Position numbers and translations under genes: made by a program
The notes under the pieces: generated by a model
What the model was told of the DNA's origin: nothing
The model's input: the letters and a program-made list of their open reading frames with translations, nothing else
The model's database searches: none
In this document: in pieces, positions 10,225-20,689 of the stretch
Layout: each line of letters begins with the position of its first letter
How positions within the stretch are numbered: the stretch's first letter is position 1
Assembly (NCBI GenBank): GCA_020747015.1
Contig: JAGTJM010000022.1
Location: 310,001-374,000 of the forward strand
Direction: 5' to 3'
Length of the DNA stretch: 64,000 bases
Source of the DNA: Pyrenochaeta sp. MPI-SDFR-AT-0127
Taxonomy: Eukaryota > Ascomycota > Dothideomycetes > Pleosporales > Cucurbitariaceae

Positions 10225-11571
10225 ATGAAGCAGCAAGTCGAGATGACCACGGTGTGGAAGATATTGGGGTCGCTCCTTGGTACCATCTTCCTTATCGCCA
10301 TTCTATATTTTTGCTACCGAGCTTTTCTCAATGGTCGAGAGAGTAATAACGCATTTCGAAAATTCTGGAACTGGGTGCATACTCGATGTAGTCCAATGTT
10401 TCGCAAAGCTTGGACGAGTGCCGGCGAGCGGTTTGGTCAAATATCTCGCAAGTCTAAAGCCTCGAACATTCAAAGCATCATCACTGATGATACCCGAGCG
10501 GCAGCAATAGCCCAAGCCCAAGCCCAAGCTGCTGAAGAGGGGAACAGTAAAACTTCTGAAGCGCTGGAAGCCACTGACAGGGAGGACATAAAAAGCGGAG
10601 ACTGGCGAACACGTGAAAATGCCACCAGGGCCCCGTTGCCAGGCCAGCGTTTCGACATGGCCCCAGACGACTTACATAGCGCCAGGCGGTTGGCTTCGGT
10701 AAAGCTTTTGCCGGAAGAACACGTCAAGAAGTTTTACGAAAGCGTGGACAAATACCGTCCTTACGTCACTGCAGCGATGCAAACACGCCTCCAACCAAAG
10801 CTTGCGAAGCTTTCCGATCCTGAGCGAGAGGAATCGTGCTACTCAGATAGATTCCAGAGCACGGACTCGACAAGAATTGGTTCACCCAGTACCTTCAAAA
10901 ATTCAAACCAATTTTGGCTCTCGGAAGCATCTACTAGTGCGACTGTAACTATGAATACGAAAGTTACAGCTCAGAAGGAGCCAATTCCGAACTCAGCTTT
11001 GAACAAAAAACATTTACCCGACTTCCTCAACAAAGTGAATGCTGGACTCGAAGCCTCGTCCACTACGAGTGTGCTGGGCTACGGGCTATCAACAGATATG
11101 TTGGGGGCAGGCAGTAGTACATACGATCCTGAATTGTGTCCGACGCACAGCGAAGACTTACTCTGCGAGAACATTGCAAGACTGGTGAAACGTCCAATAT
11201 CAACTCGAGGATCCATAGCACACCCTTGGGTTGTTGTGAGCCATGGTTCTCACATCACGGAGTATCCGAGTATGATTGCGGAATGCCAGGACCAAACTAC
11301 CGGAAAGTAGTGCTTCCGGCTATCCATCACATCCCCAAAGGTAATCAATGAACGTAAAGCTCTGTTAAGGCACTTCCATTGGGACAATGAATCAAATGGG
11401 ATCAGATTGCAAGATTTCCAGGGAATCGAGAACAGATACCTTTCACCTGAGGGACTTGTGGTTAAAGGCCTTCTTTCTGGACAACTTCTGGGATCTTCCG
11501 CCTTCGTCGCTGTTGACCCTCCAGTAGATACGGAACCGAGACGCAGAGCCGCACCAAGCAAGGCCAGTTAG
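10225..11571 (+). CDS. membrane-anchored protein of unknown function (two exons)
   Basis: Starts at ATG 10225 (MKQQVEMTTVWKILG); an earlier in-frame TTG is not a likely start. One N-terminal membrane helix (about residues 11-33, ILGSLLGTIFLIAILYFCY) is followed by a basic stretch and a long polar, Ser/Thr/Ala-rich region. A simple open frame ends at TAG 11308-11310, but that TAG coincides with a good 3' splice site. Donor GTGAGC at 11236 and acceptor at 11310 give a 75-bp, phase-0, 3n intron. Removing it joins the frame to 86 more codons (11311-11571) ending in RRAAPSKAS. The spliced protein would be 423 aa, about 360 aa if the intron is retained. No domain recognised; topology suggests an N-terminal anchor with a large soluble part. 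Confidence 0.6.
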
Positions 11572-12912
11572 AGGCAAAAGAACTTTGATATTGAGACCAA
11601 AAAGGATTTTGTACGGTCATTTGCCCATGTAGAGGGCAGGTGGTCGTGTGTAGTTGTGGCAAGGCAGTTGCGATGATACTTAATCACACGTCTCTAATAC
11701 AGGTGTGTATTTCGCCCGTTATAGAGAGAAATCAATGAAGTTTTTGCACGGGGGCCAAGGATTTGCCTGTTATGAGAGCAAACAATGTAATTACGTTCTT
11801 GACTAACAGTATATACCATGGCAGAACGAACCTTCGCAACGACCTTCTGGTTCTCTTTGCTACAGTCAAATCTCAACCAAGGGCGCTGAAAATAGATCTT
11901 AGCTGTTTAGGCCTGCAAACGAGTACAAGCCCCGAACCAATATGCATATTATGGCTTCAATCGCTGAAGTCTCCAGACAAACACAGCGTGATTCTACATC
12001 CATGATTACCACCGCGGTAGTGACGACGTTGTTTCTACGAGGCGCTTTCATATTGGCTATATTGAACACAAATTTCTTTGACTACAGACAACGCGGGCTG
12101 CAAGTGTCGACAAAGTGGGGGTTCTGCTTGCTGAAAAAATGCCGCTTACGATCATTGTATTTTGTGTACGTGCCTTAGATGGCGGTGCGTGAGACTACGA
12201 AAAAAGCGAATGGTGTCAACCAACCAAACTACCACTGGCAAGCCTGATGAAGACTTCTTTGTTCCAGAGATGCCTGGACTTGGACGCTAACACTGCTACT
12301 TTTCTTGGTTTTGTAGAGTAATTGCTCTATTATCACAGTAGACGGCCAAAATTGGAATTTGCTCTTGTTAAAGACAACGCGGTGATCTGCAGCTCTGACA
12401 AGATAAAGCAGACGTATGACCGGAATTGTCTAAGCATAGAGATGACCTTAGCTTACACGCCAGTTACGAACCCGATTAAAGGGTCCTTCGGCCAGCTAAG
12501 GGGATACTTCAAGTTGCGTTAGGACAAACGTACTATTCTTAGTACGGAAGACTTCGAATCCCACGTCAAATCATACATCAAAGCGGCTTTTGGATCACGA
12601 GCTAGCGCTGAGTGTCACTTCAGGGGCGCTGAACTAGCCATCGAGTAGTCACCTCAAACAAATTCCACCATAGTGCAGCATATGAGTGCGATAGTATTTC
12701 CAATTTCGTGACGTGAAAGACTTCTCTCAGTCCACAAATGACCCCAATAAATGAAAACTCAGTGCTCAACTTAACGCCAATTTTAATACAGAACTCAACA
12801 TCACGGAACATACAAACGTGTCTGAATTCAAGGCACTCCCTCTTGATGATGAATTTATTCAGATAGACATTGCAGAATGACGCGAGGCTTGTACGAATTC
12901 GTCTACACTTTC
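11572..12912. other. 1.3-kb stretch without a firm gene
   Basis: Between the membrane-anchored gene and the RidA 3' end. Open frames are short. One plus-strand frame (12322-12649) reads as protein-like sequence across a single TAG but has no ATG or family match, so it is listed only as a possible relic. No repeats or RNA genes seen. Confidence 0.45.
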
Positions 12913-13442
12913 TCAGATGTGGGAGGATCGCTGTACGGGCGGTGGAGGAAGGCTTGCAATCACCTCGATCTCTACATCAGCTCCTTGTAGTGGAAGCTGC
13001 GCAACTGCAACGCATGTACGGCTCTGGTGTTTGATTAGGATTAATCAATGTGATCTTGTTGTCTATCAAGACTTACCGGCTTCGGGTCGGCTGAGAAGAA
13101 CTCCAAGTATGCCCTATTAACCTCGGCGTAATGCTCCATGCTTGACAGGAAAATAGTAGCTTTTACAACGTTTGTCGACTGTGTACCAGCCTTCTTAAGT
13201 ATCGCATCGAGGTTATTTAGAGCCTGCTTCTATCACAAGAATTAGAACAGGAGTCAAAGCACAACGGTAGAGGATGAGGAATGGCAAACCGTTTGCTCAT
13301 AAGCGTTGCCCGCAATTTGTCGCGTCTGGGGGTGGATACCGAGTGCTCCTGAACAGTAAACCATACCATTGCATATGATTGCTTGCGACAGGTGTGGGCT
13401 GGGAGTAGGAGCCTCCTTGGTCAGGACTGCAATTCGAGACAT
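12913..13442 (-). CDS. RidA/YjgF/YER057c/UK114-family imine (enamine) deaminase
   Basis: A 138-aa protein in three exons: 13442-13290, 13229-13077 and 13023-12913, all phase 0. It starts with MSRIAVLTKEAPTPSPHLSQ. RidA proteins form trimers and hydrolyse reactive imines and enamines to keto acids and ammonia. Seen: VYCSGALGIHPQTRQIAG (family N-terminal strand region), QALNNLDAILKKAG, VVKATIFLSSMEHYAEVN, and the C-terminal signature SRTCVAVAQLPLQGADVEIE, which contains the arginine that binds the substrate carboxylate in this family. Length matches the family (about 130 aa). It is head-to-head with the Zn2Cys6 gene and lies in the same cluster as a D-amino-acid oxidase, whose imino-acid product is a typical RidA substrate. 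Cytosolic or mitochondrial location is not clear; no targeting signal stands out. Confidence 0.9.
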
Positions 13443-13956
13443 AGTGAGGATTGTTGAAACGTTGAAGTCGGAGAAGGCTCTAGGACATTCGAGCTTCCGA
13501 TCCAGGACTTTACATCTCATACTATATAATCATTTGCACATGGCGCTTTTCTTCTTGGAAGGAAGTTTCCTAAGCCACCGACACTCCGATAAGTATACTT
13601 GACGGTGGCCATTGGTAACAACTAGCTGAAAAGCGTCTAGCGTTCGGAGTTCAGTCTCCGGGTGGCGCTAGTGGCTTTCATGACTGAATGCGCTTGGAGC
13701 GTTGGGCTATTACCAAAATTTGCGGGGGCCCTAGTGATCAAAATTACGAGCTCCTTCGTCCACATCGGCCGGCATTCTAACTAGCGCGAGAGGATCCGAC
13801 TGGTAGCAGGGCCGAAAAGTGGGGTGCACCTGAACATCTACTTGTCCAAGCTATTGCTAGGCGATGCATCGGTTATCCCATTCCATTGTTATATCTACAA
13901 CTGGCACAAGTGCGTGATTTCAATCAATAGTCGACCCAGATCCTCAGAGACGGCTA
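13443..13956. promoter_or_regulatory. shared divergent promoter of the RidA and Zn2Cys6 genes
   Basis: 514 bp between two head-to-head start codons, with one CGG-N10-CCG palindrome (13645-13660). The palindrome is flanked by an outer inverted pair, CTAGCG at 13637-13642 and CGCTAG at 13666-13671. Confidence 0.6.
13645..13660. promoter_or_regulatory. CGG-N10-CCG palindrome, site 1 (candidate Zn2Cys6 binding site)
   Basis: Sequence CGGAGTTCAGTCTCCG, with 5-bp inverted arms CGGAG/CTCCG. It lies 203 bp from the RidA start and 297 bp from the regulator start. It shares CGGA-TT---TCTCCG with two sites in the other divergent promoter of the cluster. CGG triplets 10 bp apart are the known spacing for Put3-like dimers; binding here is inference. 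Confidence 0.5.
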
Positions 13957-15953
13957 ATGTCAACTGCTCCGCTGCAAGCATTGGACCAGGATGGTGGCTC
14001 CACTAATAGACTGCAAGAGAAAGCATTGGCGTAAGTCATGCTACATCCTCGCAAGTATGACGCGATATGGCTAACCACCGCCATTAGATGCAAAAGATGC
14101 CAGTATAGAAAGGTAATACTTCTGCACATCGAAAATGTTTCATGCTAACGCAGAGGAGCTCAAATGTTCCAAAACTGTGCCATGCAACGCCTGCCAAAAA
14201 GCGGGAGTAGAATGTGAGTATAGATCAGTAGACCGAAAACGAAGGCCGGCGTCACAGGGCCACGTCATTCTACTGCAAAGTCGAGTTGCGTGGTTGGAAG
14301 ACTTCATTCTCGGCCTTCAACATGGCTCACCATCAGAGAGGGATCACAAACTGCGCACTGTCAACCTCACCTCAACTTCGTCCAAACAGGCAACGTCCAC
14401 TACTGCCGAAACACAATTTGGCTCAGCATTCTATCGCACTTCAAACCTGCACATGACTCGCGACGGGTCGCTGTCTTTTCATGGACCTACAAGTATATAC
14501 CATGTGATTTCCGCCGACGATGATGGGAGTCTTGACGGGAACAACCAGGATAGCCCGATACGAGATGAAGCATTCAAGAATGCTGATCACGTCTTGAGAC
14601 ATTTTGACATCGACATCGACGCCGAGATCATCACTCAAACGCTCCTTCTTTTCTTCCAATGGCAATATCCTAACTATGTGTTCATTTACCGAGATGCGTT
14701 CCTCAGGGATCACTATGGTGTGCGCCAAGGGGGCAAGTACTGGTCAATTTCCCTATTGTTGTCCATCTGCGCGTTAGGTTCTTTGATGCTGCCAGAGAGC
14801 GATAGAGGAGACTTTGGAAAACGATGTCAGGATGCTGCGGTAAGCATTGCCATAGTGGCTGATCTTGTGCATCCATCCATCACCGCAGTCCAGACTTTCC
14901 TGTGTCTGGCTTTCTGCGAAATCGGTCTGGGTAACCTTTCCAAGGGATGGGCTTTTTCAGGTAGGATTACAAGGTGTTCAGATCAGGTAAATAGGTTAAC
15001 ATCATTGACTCAGGTGTTGCTTTTCGAATGGCTCAAGATTTGGGCTTCCAAAAAGACCCCGAGATGTGGGCATTACTTGATCAGTCCTTCAACACGCACG
15101 AAGATGTCGAAGTTCGGAGGCGGATTTATTGGGGCTGTTACATCTCCGACAAACTGATTAGTCTTGTTTTTGGACGGCCAGTGCAACTTTTGTACAACGA
15201 AGCCGAGGTTCACGAATTGGCAACCCAACCGTGAGCTATTTCTCCTCTATCAACTTTTAGTGATGCATCAATAACTAATCTACAGTGATCCTGCTTTCAT
15301 ACTGCCATGGCGCTCTGTTGGTTTCAATGACGATGCGTACCGGCAGTACACCGACATATCGATGATACCTTACGTGAAGGAACAGATCAAACTTGCACAG
15401 ATTGTGGAACGTATGCTGAGCCTGATGTCGTCGGAATCCGACCAGAACATAAGTCACCAGCGATCAAATCTCGACAGCTTGAATCATAGTCTATTGGAAT
15501 GGAGGAGGAGTCTTGCCGAATGGGCCGACTTCAAAATGTGGGATATGATCGATCAGCCTTTGAAGCCGAGCATAGCTGCAATACAGTACGTGTAGAGTAA
15601 AATCAACCCTATACAGCGGTAGAAGCTGACCTTGTCTCAGTCTCCTGTATAGTGGCACCCGAATCGCCCTCAATTTCAACGAAGCAGTAGCTTGGGAAAG
15701 CAGCAGTCGCACTGAGCAGGCCCGCGAGGCTTGCACGCTCGCCGTTGCTGATATCCATTCTATTCTCCGCCGTTTTCGAAAGCAACATGGATTAAGAAAT
15801 AGCCCTTTGGTCATGGTCTATGCTCTGGCTCAGGCGATTCGAGCCTCTAAAGCATTTGGCGCTAAGGAGGAAACTAAAAGTCTAGTTAAGGGTTTATCAG
15901 AGTTTGCGGCAACATGGCCTTTGGCAGACAAGATTATCTCTAGGAAACTATGA
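13957..15953 (+). CDS. Zn2Cys6 (GAL4-type) transcription factor with fungal-specific middle homology region
   Basis: Start chosen at ATG 13957, because only this frame splices correctly into the zinc cluster. Exon 1 is 13957-14030, exon 2 is 14088-14112, and exon 3 starts at 14159. Splicing yields CKRCQYRKLKCSKTVPC and NACQKAGVEC, with Cys at about 26, 29, 36, 42, 45 and 52 (spacing 2-6-5-2-6), the full binuclear zinc cluster. A linker and short coiled segment (LQSRVAWLEDFILGLQ) follow, then the fungal transcription-factor domain: IYWGCYISDKLISLVFGRP is the typical motif. Later introns lie near 14961-15014, 15232-15286 and 15589-15653. The protein ends SRKL at 15953, roughly 560 aa. It is divergent from RidA and convergent with the MFS gene (105 bp), so it is the likely local regulator of this cluster. 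Its target sites may be the three CGG-N10-CCG palindromes. Confidence 0.88.
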
Positions 15954-16058
15954 AGAAGGATAATTCACGTAGCGCATTGTTAAGTGGAAAAGCAAGAAAG
16001 GCACCCAGTATTTATTTGAAAGCTATCAAAACCTGATCAGCGCCCTGTTGCCTAAGTC

Positions 16059-17737
16059 CTAGAGCATGTACAAGGTTGGCGTATTGCCAGTTCCTTCGAA
16101 CCGAGCCAGTATCTTCTTGTTCTCTCTGCGTAAAATCATCTTCATCAGAAGGCATAAGAGCATTTCGAGCGCACAAAAGGCCATGAGCAGAATCATAGCT
16201 CTGCTATATCGAGGTTCGTCGTTCGGGTCGAAGAAATAAGGGCTCCAAATGCTGCCAAATTGCCCTACAATGTTGATAATGGCAGTAGCAGCAGCTTTCT
16301 TCTCGGTTGTATCACCGACCGTAAACGCTGCCCAGCTGTATACAGCAGCGTTGGCCCCGAAGACGCCGGAGATGTAAAAGAAAGAAGCGCAGTATCGGGC
16401 AGCAAGGTTAAGAACACTGACGCTTACGATGAATCCAACCACAGCAACCGCCATTGGCGCACAAATGTGGTATCCTCTTTCATTTCGTCTGTCGCTAGAC
16501 CAGGCAATGAAATACGACACCACTGCACCAATGATGTAAGGCGGTGCTGTGCAGACGAGTGTGATTGTACGACTCCCTAGGTTGAATCCCCGGACAATGG
16601 CCGGATAGAAATAGTTAAAGCCGTATGCACTTTGATTCGAGCATAATATCAGTGCCTATTTGTTACATTCCATATCAGCGATTCGAGATCCGACATATAT
16701 AGATCTTGGTCACTTACAAAGATCCAGACCTTGTAGTCGGATACAGCCAGTTTCAAACCATACCAGACAGAGTGATTGGTTTCTTGGCTTGACACCGAAT
16801 CAAGCGACATTCTGAGGGATGATACGCGACGCTCTTCCTCGCTCAATAGCCATCGCGCACTACCTGTCGCCGACCCTGGGAAATCTGGAAGGATGAAGAA
16901 AGAACAGAGGCCGAGAACAAGACTTGCAGCGCCCTCGATTATGAAAAGCCAACGCCAACCAGCAAGGCCAGCTACGCCGTCGAGTCCCGAGAAGATGCCT
17001 GCAGCCAGAAGGCCGGATACTGCAGTTGCCAGCACAAGACCTGAATATAGAACAGCGTAGCGCAGTGCAAGCTCCTTCTTCGTATACCAGCATGATAGGA
17101 GGTAGAAAACGCCCGGAAAAAATGGAGCCTCCGTGATGCCGAGGACAAACCTAATAGCGATAAGTCCCCGGAAGTTCTGCACTGCAGCTGTACTGGCCGA
17201 AACGCAGGACCAGAGGCAAACCCAAACTGGAATATATAGAGACGGCCGTACCCGAGTCAAAATCATGTTGCTCGGGAGCTGCATCAATATGTAACTGTGT
17301 CCCATTGTATTAGCCTTGGCTCTCATGAATTCAGATTTGATTTCCATTACCCTACGACAAGAATTGAGACAGCTACGCTGTAATCATTTCCGGTCAGCCC
17401 TAGGTCTGCCTCAAGCGAGTCAAGCTTGGCTTGCCTGATCAAAGATTTCATTCATCAGCAGAGTACAAATACGCCAAGCACGAGCTTTTACTTACGCAAT
17501 ATTGTTTCGATCCAGATAGTTGAAGAGATAGAGAATAAAGACAGCTGGCATCAAGGTGCTGTCCAATTTCCGCACTAGGCTCTTCTCTGTGGACAAGAAG
17601 GCCTCATCTGGGATTTCGCAGTGTTGGGACTCAACTTGAATGATTTTGGATACCTCGACGCTTATGTGGTCCAAGTCAGAGTCAAGGGGGCGACCCTTGC
17701 AGTCTGGAGAAGAGGGCGTTACTACGTCAGGGTTCAT
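16059..17737 (-). CDS. MFS transporter of the Dal5/Tna1 (anion:cation symporter) type
   Basis: Twelve-helix carrier in four or five exons; start ATG 17735-17737, stop at 16059-16061. The N-terminus is about 65 polar residues, then PAVFILYLFNYLDRNNIA, the classic first helix and loop of Dal5/Tna1-like carriers. Further on: GITEAPFFPGVFYLLSCWY (helix 4-5 signature), ALRYAVLYSGLVLATAVSG and GWRWLFIIEGAASLVLG, which match family landmarks; the C-terminal half includes IVGQFGSIWSPYFF. Known family substrates are carboxylates, nicotinate, allantoate, ureidosuccinate and dipeptides. In this cluster, import of a D-amino acid or related acid is a reasonable inference, not shown. It is divergent from the D-amino-acid oxidase gene across a 1-kb promoter and convergent with the Zn2Cys6 gene. 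Confidence 0.88.
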
Positions 17738-18096
17738 TGTGCGAAAAGTTGCTTGGAGATATTCGAGACAGTAGTGTGAGTGAAATGTGAGAATAGTGCA
17801 ATTGGCCTTGCTATTATTTTACGCTGCGACAACACAAGAGAAGCCATTCTTATATACAACTCCAACCCTCTGTGAAGCAGTACACTTGCTGTTCTCCAGA
17901 TGCCCATAGCATGGTTTACGGGGTTTTGCGGGGTAAGCGTCTCTCCCAAATAGGCCAGACACTAAGAGTACGGAGTGCCAATTCCGGAAGCTTAATTGTT
18001 CACGAGAAAGGGTCGCGACAATTCTCGAGTCTGGGCGTTTCGGAGTGAAAGGTGGCACTAATTTGTGTAGGCTCAGCTATCTGTGATCCACTTTTT

Positions 18097-18112
18097 CGGA
18101 CTTGGCTCTCCG
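18097..18112. promoter_or_regulatory. CGG-N10-CCG palindrome, site 2
   Basis: Sequence CGGACTTGGCTCTCCG in copy A of the tandem duplication, 360 bp from the MFS start and about 625 bp from the oxidase start. Candidate binding site for the cluster's Zn2Cys6 protein. Confidence 0.5.
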
Positions 18113-18228
18113 TAAGCTAAAATCGTGACCTGCGAGTTAGAAAATAATCAACTTTTCCTATCAGCGAAACAGGTGAGCTTTGATCAAGCCCTAATTTGTA
18201 AGAGCTCAGCCATCTGTAACCTAATTCT

Positions 18229-18244
18229 CGGATTTTGCTCTCCG
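18229..18244. promoter_or_regulatory. CGG-N10-CCG palindrome, site 3
   Basis: Sequence CGGATTTTGCTCTCCG in copy B of the tandem duplication. It agrees with sites 1 and 2 at CGGA, TT and TCTCCG. Confidence 0.5.
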
Positions 18245-18737
18245 TAAGCTGAGGTCATGAGTCTGCGGATGAAAGAAAATGCCTCTCTCCTAGTAGCAGG
18301 ACAGGTGTGAATGATCAGCCCCCCAATGAAAGAAGGATATACTCATAGACCTAACGGTCACGCTAGTGGATCGGAAAGGCCCGATGATTTTCTCGCTTAG
18401 AGGTTGCTTTATGTTCAGTAGCGGAATGACTCTGCAAATCTCGTCACTTGGGCCTGCTTGATAATATCCTTTCTGGGCGAGTCAATGGAACGTGCCATGA
18501 AATGTAGGATCCGATCCAATCTCGACGCAACCTTAGGCTGGACTACCGTAGTGCCGGCCTTCGTTCTCCGAGTTTCAGCCTACGCTTTCAATTCAATCAC
18601 AGGGTTAATCTGCAACGTGTGCCATTAGTGGACAAGAGAAGAAAACCCTATAAGATAAGTTAGTATAAGTAGAAGGTGTTTAAAAACGTAGTTGTCCTTC
18701 AAAGAACACGCCTCAAACAGTAGGAATTATAGCGAAG

Positions 18738-19917
18738 ATGGCCGAATCCATCACAATAGTTGTCATTGGCGCTGGTGTAATTGGACTCACCACCGGTCTC
18801 CGTCTACTTGCTGCATTGGACCGAGCCAGGTTCAAGATAGTTATCGTATCACGAGATTGGCCAACGTCTATCCCAGGGGCCCCAATCAAACACTCGGTCA
18901 ATTACGCTTCGATGTGGGCAGGGGCCCACGTGCGGCCCATTCCAGCCAGTACACCTCAGCTGGCACGAGAATCTAGTTGGCTGAAACATACTGTCCAAGT
19001 ATTTGAAGAGCAGCTCGGTCAGACACCATCGATTGGCGTGACCAAGTGCAAAGGAATTGAGCTTTTAGAGGCGCCATCAGCGGACTATGAGCAGCAGACG
19101 GCCGAATCATTCTCTTCAGAATCTGGCCTAAAGAGTTACCGAAAGTATGACCAAGCCGAGCTTCCGAAAGATGTTCTATTGGGGTACGAATACGACACAT
19201 ATTGCATCAACGCGCCTGTCTACTGCGCCAACCTCTTGCGTTCTTTCATCGTCCAAGGCGGTCAATGTTTGCAACGCGACCTGGTCAGCGAGCGGGAGGC
19301 CAGCAGTGTTTTGCCCAACGTATGCTTGGTGGTTAACGCCTCTGGCATCGGATTTGGAGATAGCAAATGCTTCCCCGTACGAGGTATGCTATTGATCAAC
19401 TTTTCAAGATTCGTCAATGGTGGTATTGACCTTTGTACTAGGCCAGACGGTTCTTACAGACTTTGTCGCTGCGACCAAGACAGTCACTAAACAAGGAAGG
19501 GACGGTTCATGGAGTTTCATAATTCCGCGCTTCTTTCAAGGAGGCACTATTGTAGGAGGAACAAAACAAGCCGGAAACTGGACAGCTGAGCCGGTTCTCT
19601 CAACAAGAGAGTCGCTGCTAAGTGAAGGTGGCAAGATTGCCGACATTGCGTTGGTTTCCTCAGTTGCTCGTGGTGGTATGAAAGTAATCAGCGATATTGT
19701 AGGTCGTCGGCCCATGCGCGAGGGAGGGATGAGAATTGAGGTTGAGCAGCCCAATTCGACTGAGGCGAATGCACAAAGCAGTGGAACGCCTATAGTTCAT
19801 GCCTATGGGGCTGGCGGGAGAGGGTTCGAAATATCATGGGGTGTCGCAGAAGAAGTTGCTGATTTGGTCAAATCTGTCTTATTAATGAAAGACTCAGCCA
19901 TTCGGTCTAAGCTATAG
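18738..19917 (+). CDS. D-amino-acid/D-aspartate oxidase family flavoenzyme, peroxisomal (C-terminal SKL)
   Basis: 373 aa in two exons (18738-19383 and 19442-19917). It oxidises D-amino acids with FAD to imino acids and hydrogen peroxide. Seen: the Rossmann motif VIGAGVIGLTTGLRLL at about residues 9-24; ASMWAGAHVRPI, the second FAD region (usual form S-x-WAGAH); VNASGIGFGD; FPVRGQTVL; FIIPRFFQGGTIVGGT; REGGMR, with the arginine that binds the substrate carboxylate; and HAYGAGGRGFEISWG, the family signature. The last three residues are S-K-L, a perfect PTS1 signal, so the protein should be peroxisomal with catalase, as known fungal members are. Length fits the family (340-390). The final REGGMR/GGRG pattern could mean a preference for acidic D-amino acids, but this cannot be decided here. 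It forms a cluster with RidA, Zn2Cys6 and MFS genes. Confidence 0.9.
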
Positions 19918-20059
19918 AATTACCAATTATCTTGCTCAAGTTTGTCGTATAATGGTTTCGACGCTGCGAGAGGCTTTAAAGAAACTGACCTCGTCAGAGT
20001 CTTCAATAGTCACCCTGAGCGATGCATCGCGCTTCTTGAGGTTGTTGAAGCTGCTAATC

Positions 20060-20600
20060 TTACATGAGACAGAGGCGCAGCTCCGCCCAAGTCGAACTCC
20101 GTCAACGACATGATCATAACTATAAACTGCCCGGAGACACTGTACTCTGCTTTTAGTCGGCTGAGACGTGTAGATCTTGAGATTAAGTTAACACTCACCA
20201 CACATGACCAAATACGTGACATCTTTGAGCGCATCTATAACAATGAGCATGATGTCAGGAAGAAGAATAAGATTGCAAATAACGAGATTCTCAATGCTGC
20301 CAGAACCAGGCTCCTGGTTAACTTGTCAAGGGTGGTAATGTTACTTCAGATATTCGGTCTTATGTACTAGAGGCGGTTGAGGTTCAGCCTGGGAAAGTAG
20401 AGATATGGCCGAACAAGTAGCGAGCAAGCTTTCTTTGGATACCTTCTCGCCTGCAGAGATCCGGGGTTTCCTGATTCAGAATAGGAATAATGTTAAGAAT
20501 GCTTTACAAGACGTGGAAGGACGAGGAGCTATGGGGGAAAGTGAAAAGGAGACAGCGAGGATAGAACCCTCCTACAATCCTCACTCTTTTCGACAATCCC
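20060..20600 (+). pseudogene. relic of a BCS1-like AAA ATPase (C-terminal part)
   Basis: A broken plus-strand sequence reads MIITINCPETLYSAF...RRVDLEIKLTL, then THDQIRDIFERIYNN. This is the sensor-1 and arginine-finger end of BCS1-type AAA domains (usual form TTNHPE.LD.AL.RPGRVD). After a stop the frame resumes as MAEQVASKLSLDTFSPAEI, RGFLIQ and ALQDVEG, the C-terminal helical part typical of fungal BCS1-like proteins. The RPGR proline and glycine are changed, there are stops between blocks, and the Walker motifs are absent, so it is a decayed fragment. It differs clearly from the intact BCS1 gene at 49088-50602, so it derives from another paralogue. Confidence 0.65.
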
Positions 20601-20689
20601 GAAGTGAGATAGTTTCAAATCTTAAAAGATGATGAGCAAAAGAGTTTCAATGAATACACTTCTAAGCCGTTGGTTGTTGAATAAATTGT

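Larger units (their letters stand above)
18058..18322. repeat. diverged tandem duplication, two copies of about 132 bp
   Basis: Copy A starts CTAATTTGTGTAGGCTCAGC (18058) and copy B CTAATTTGTAAGAGCTCAGC (18191). Both go on through a palindrome, then TCTCCGTAAGCT, a CAGGTG-containing segment and a GATCA-AGCC end. Much of the remainder has drifted, so the conserved palindrome and its flank stand out. Confidence 0.65.
17738..18737. promoter_or_regulatory. shared divergent promoter of the MFS and D-amino-acid oxidase genes
   Basis: 1 kb between head-to-head start codons. It contains a degenerate tandem duplication of about 132 bp (18058-18320), with one CGG-N10-CCG palindrome in each copy. No coding frame is convincing. 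Confidence 0.6.

Noticed and set aside
11308..11310. In-frame TAG followed by 86 open codons, considered as stop-codon readthrough or a nonsense mutation.
   Set aside because: A 75-bp phase-0 intron with GTGAGC donor and this TAG as acceptor explains it without readthrough.
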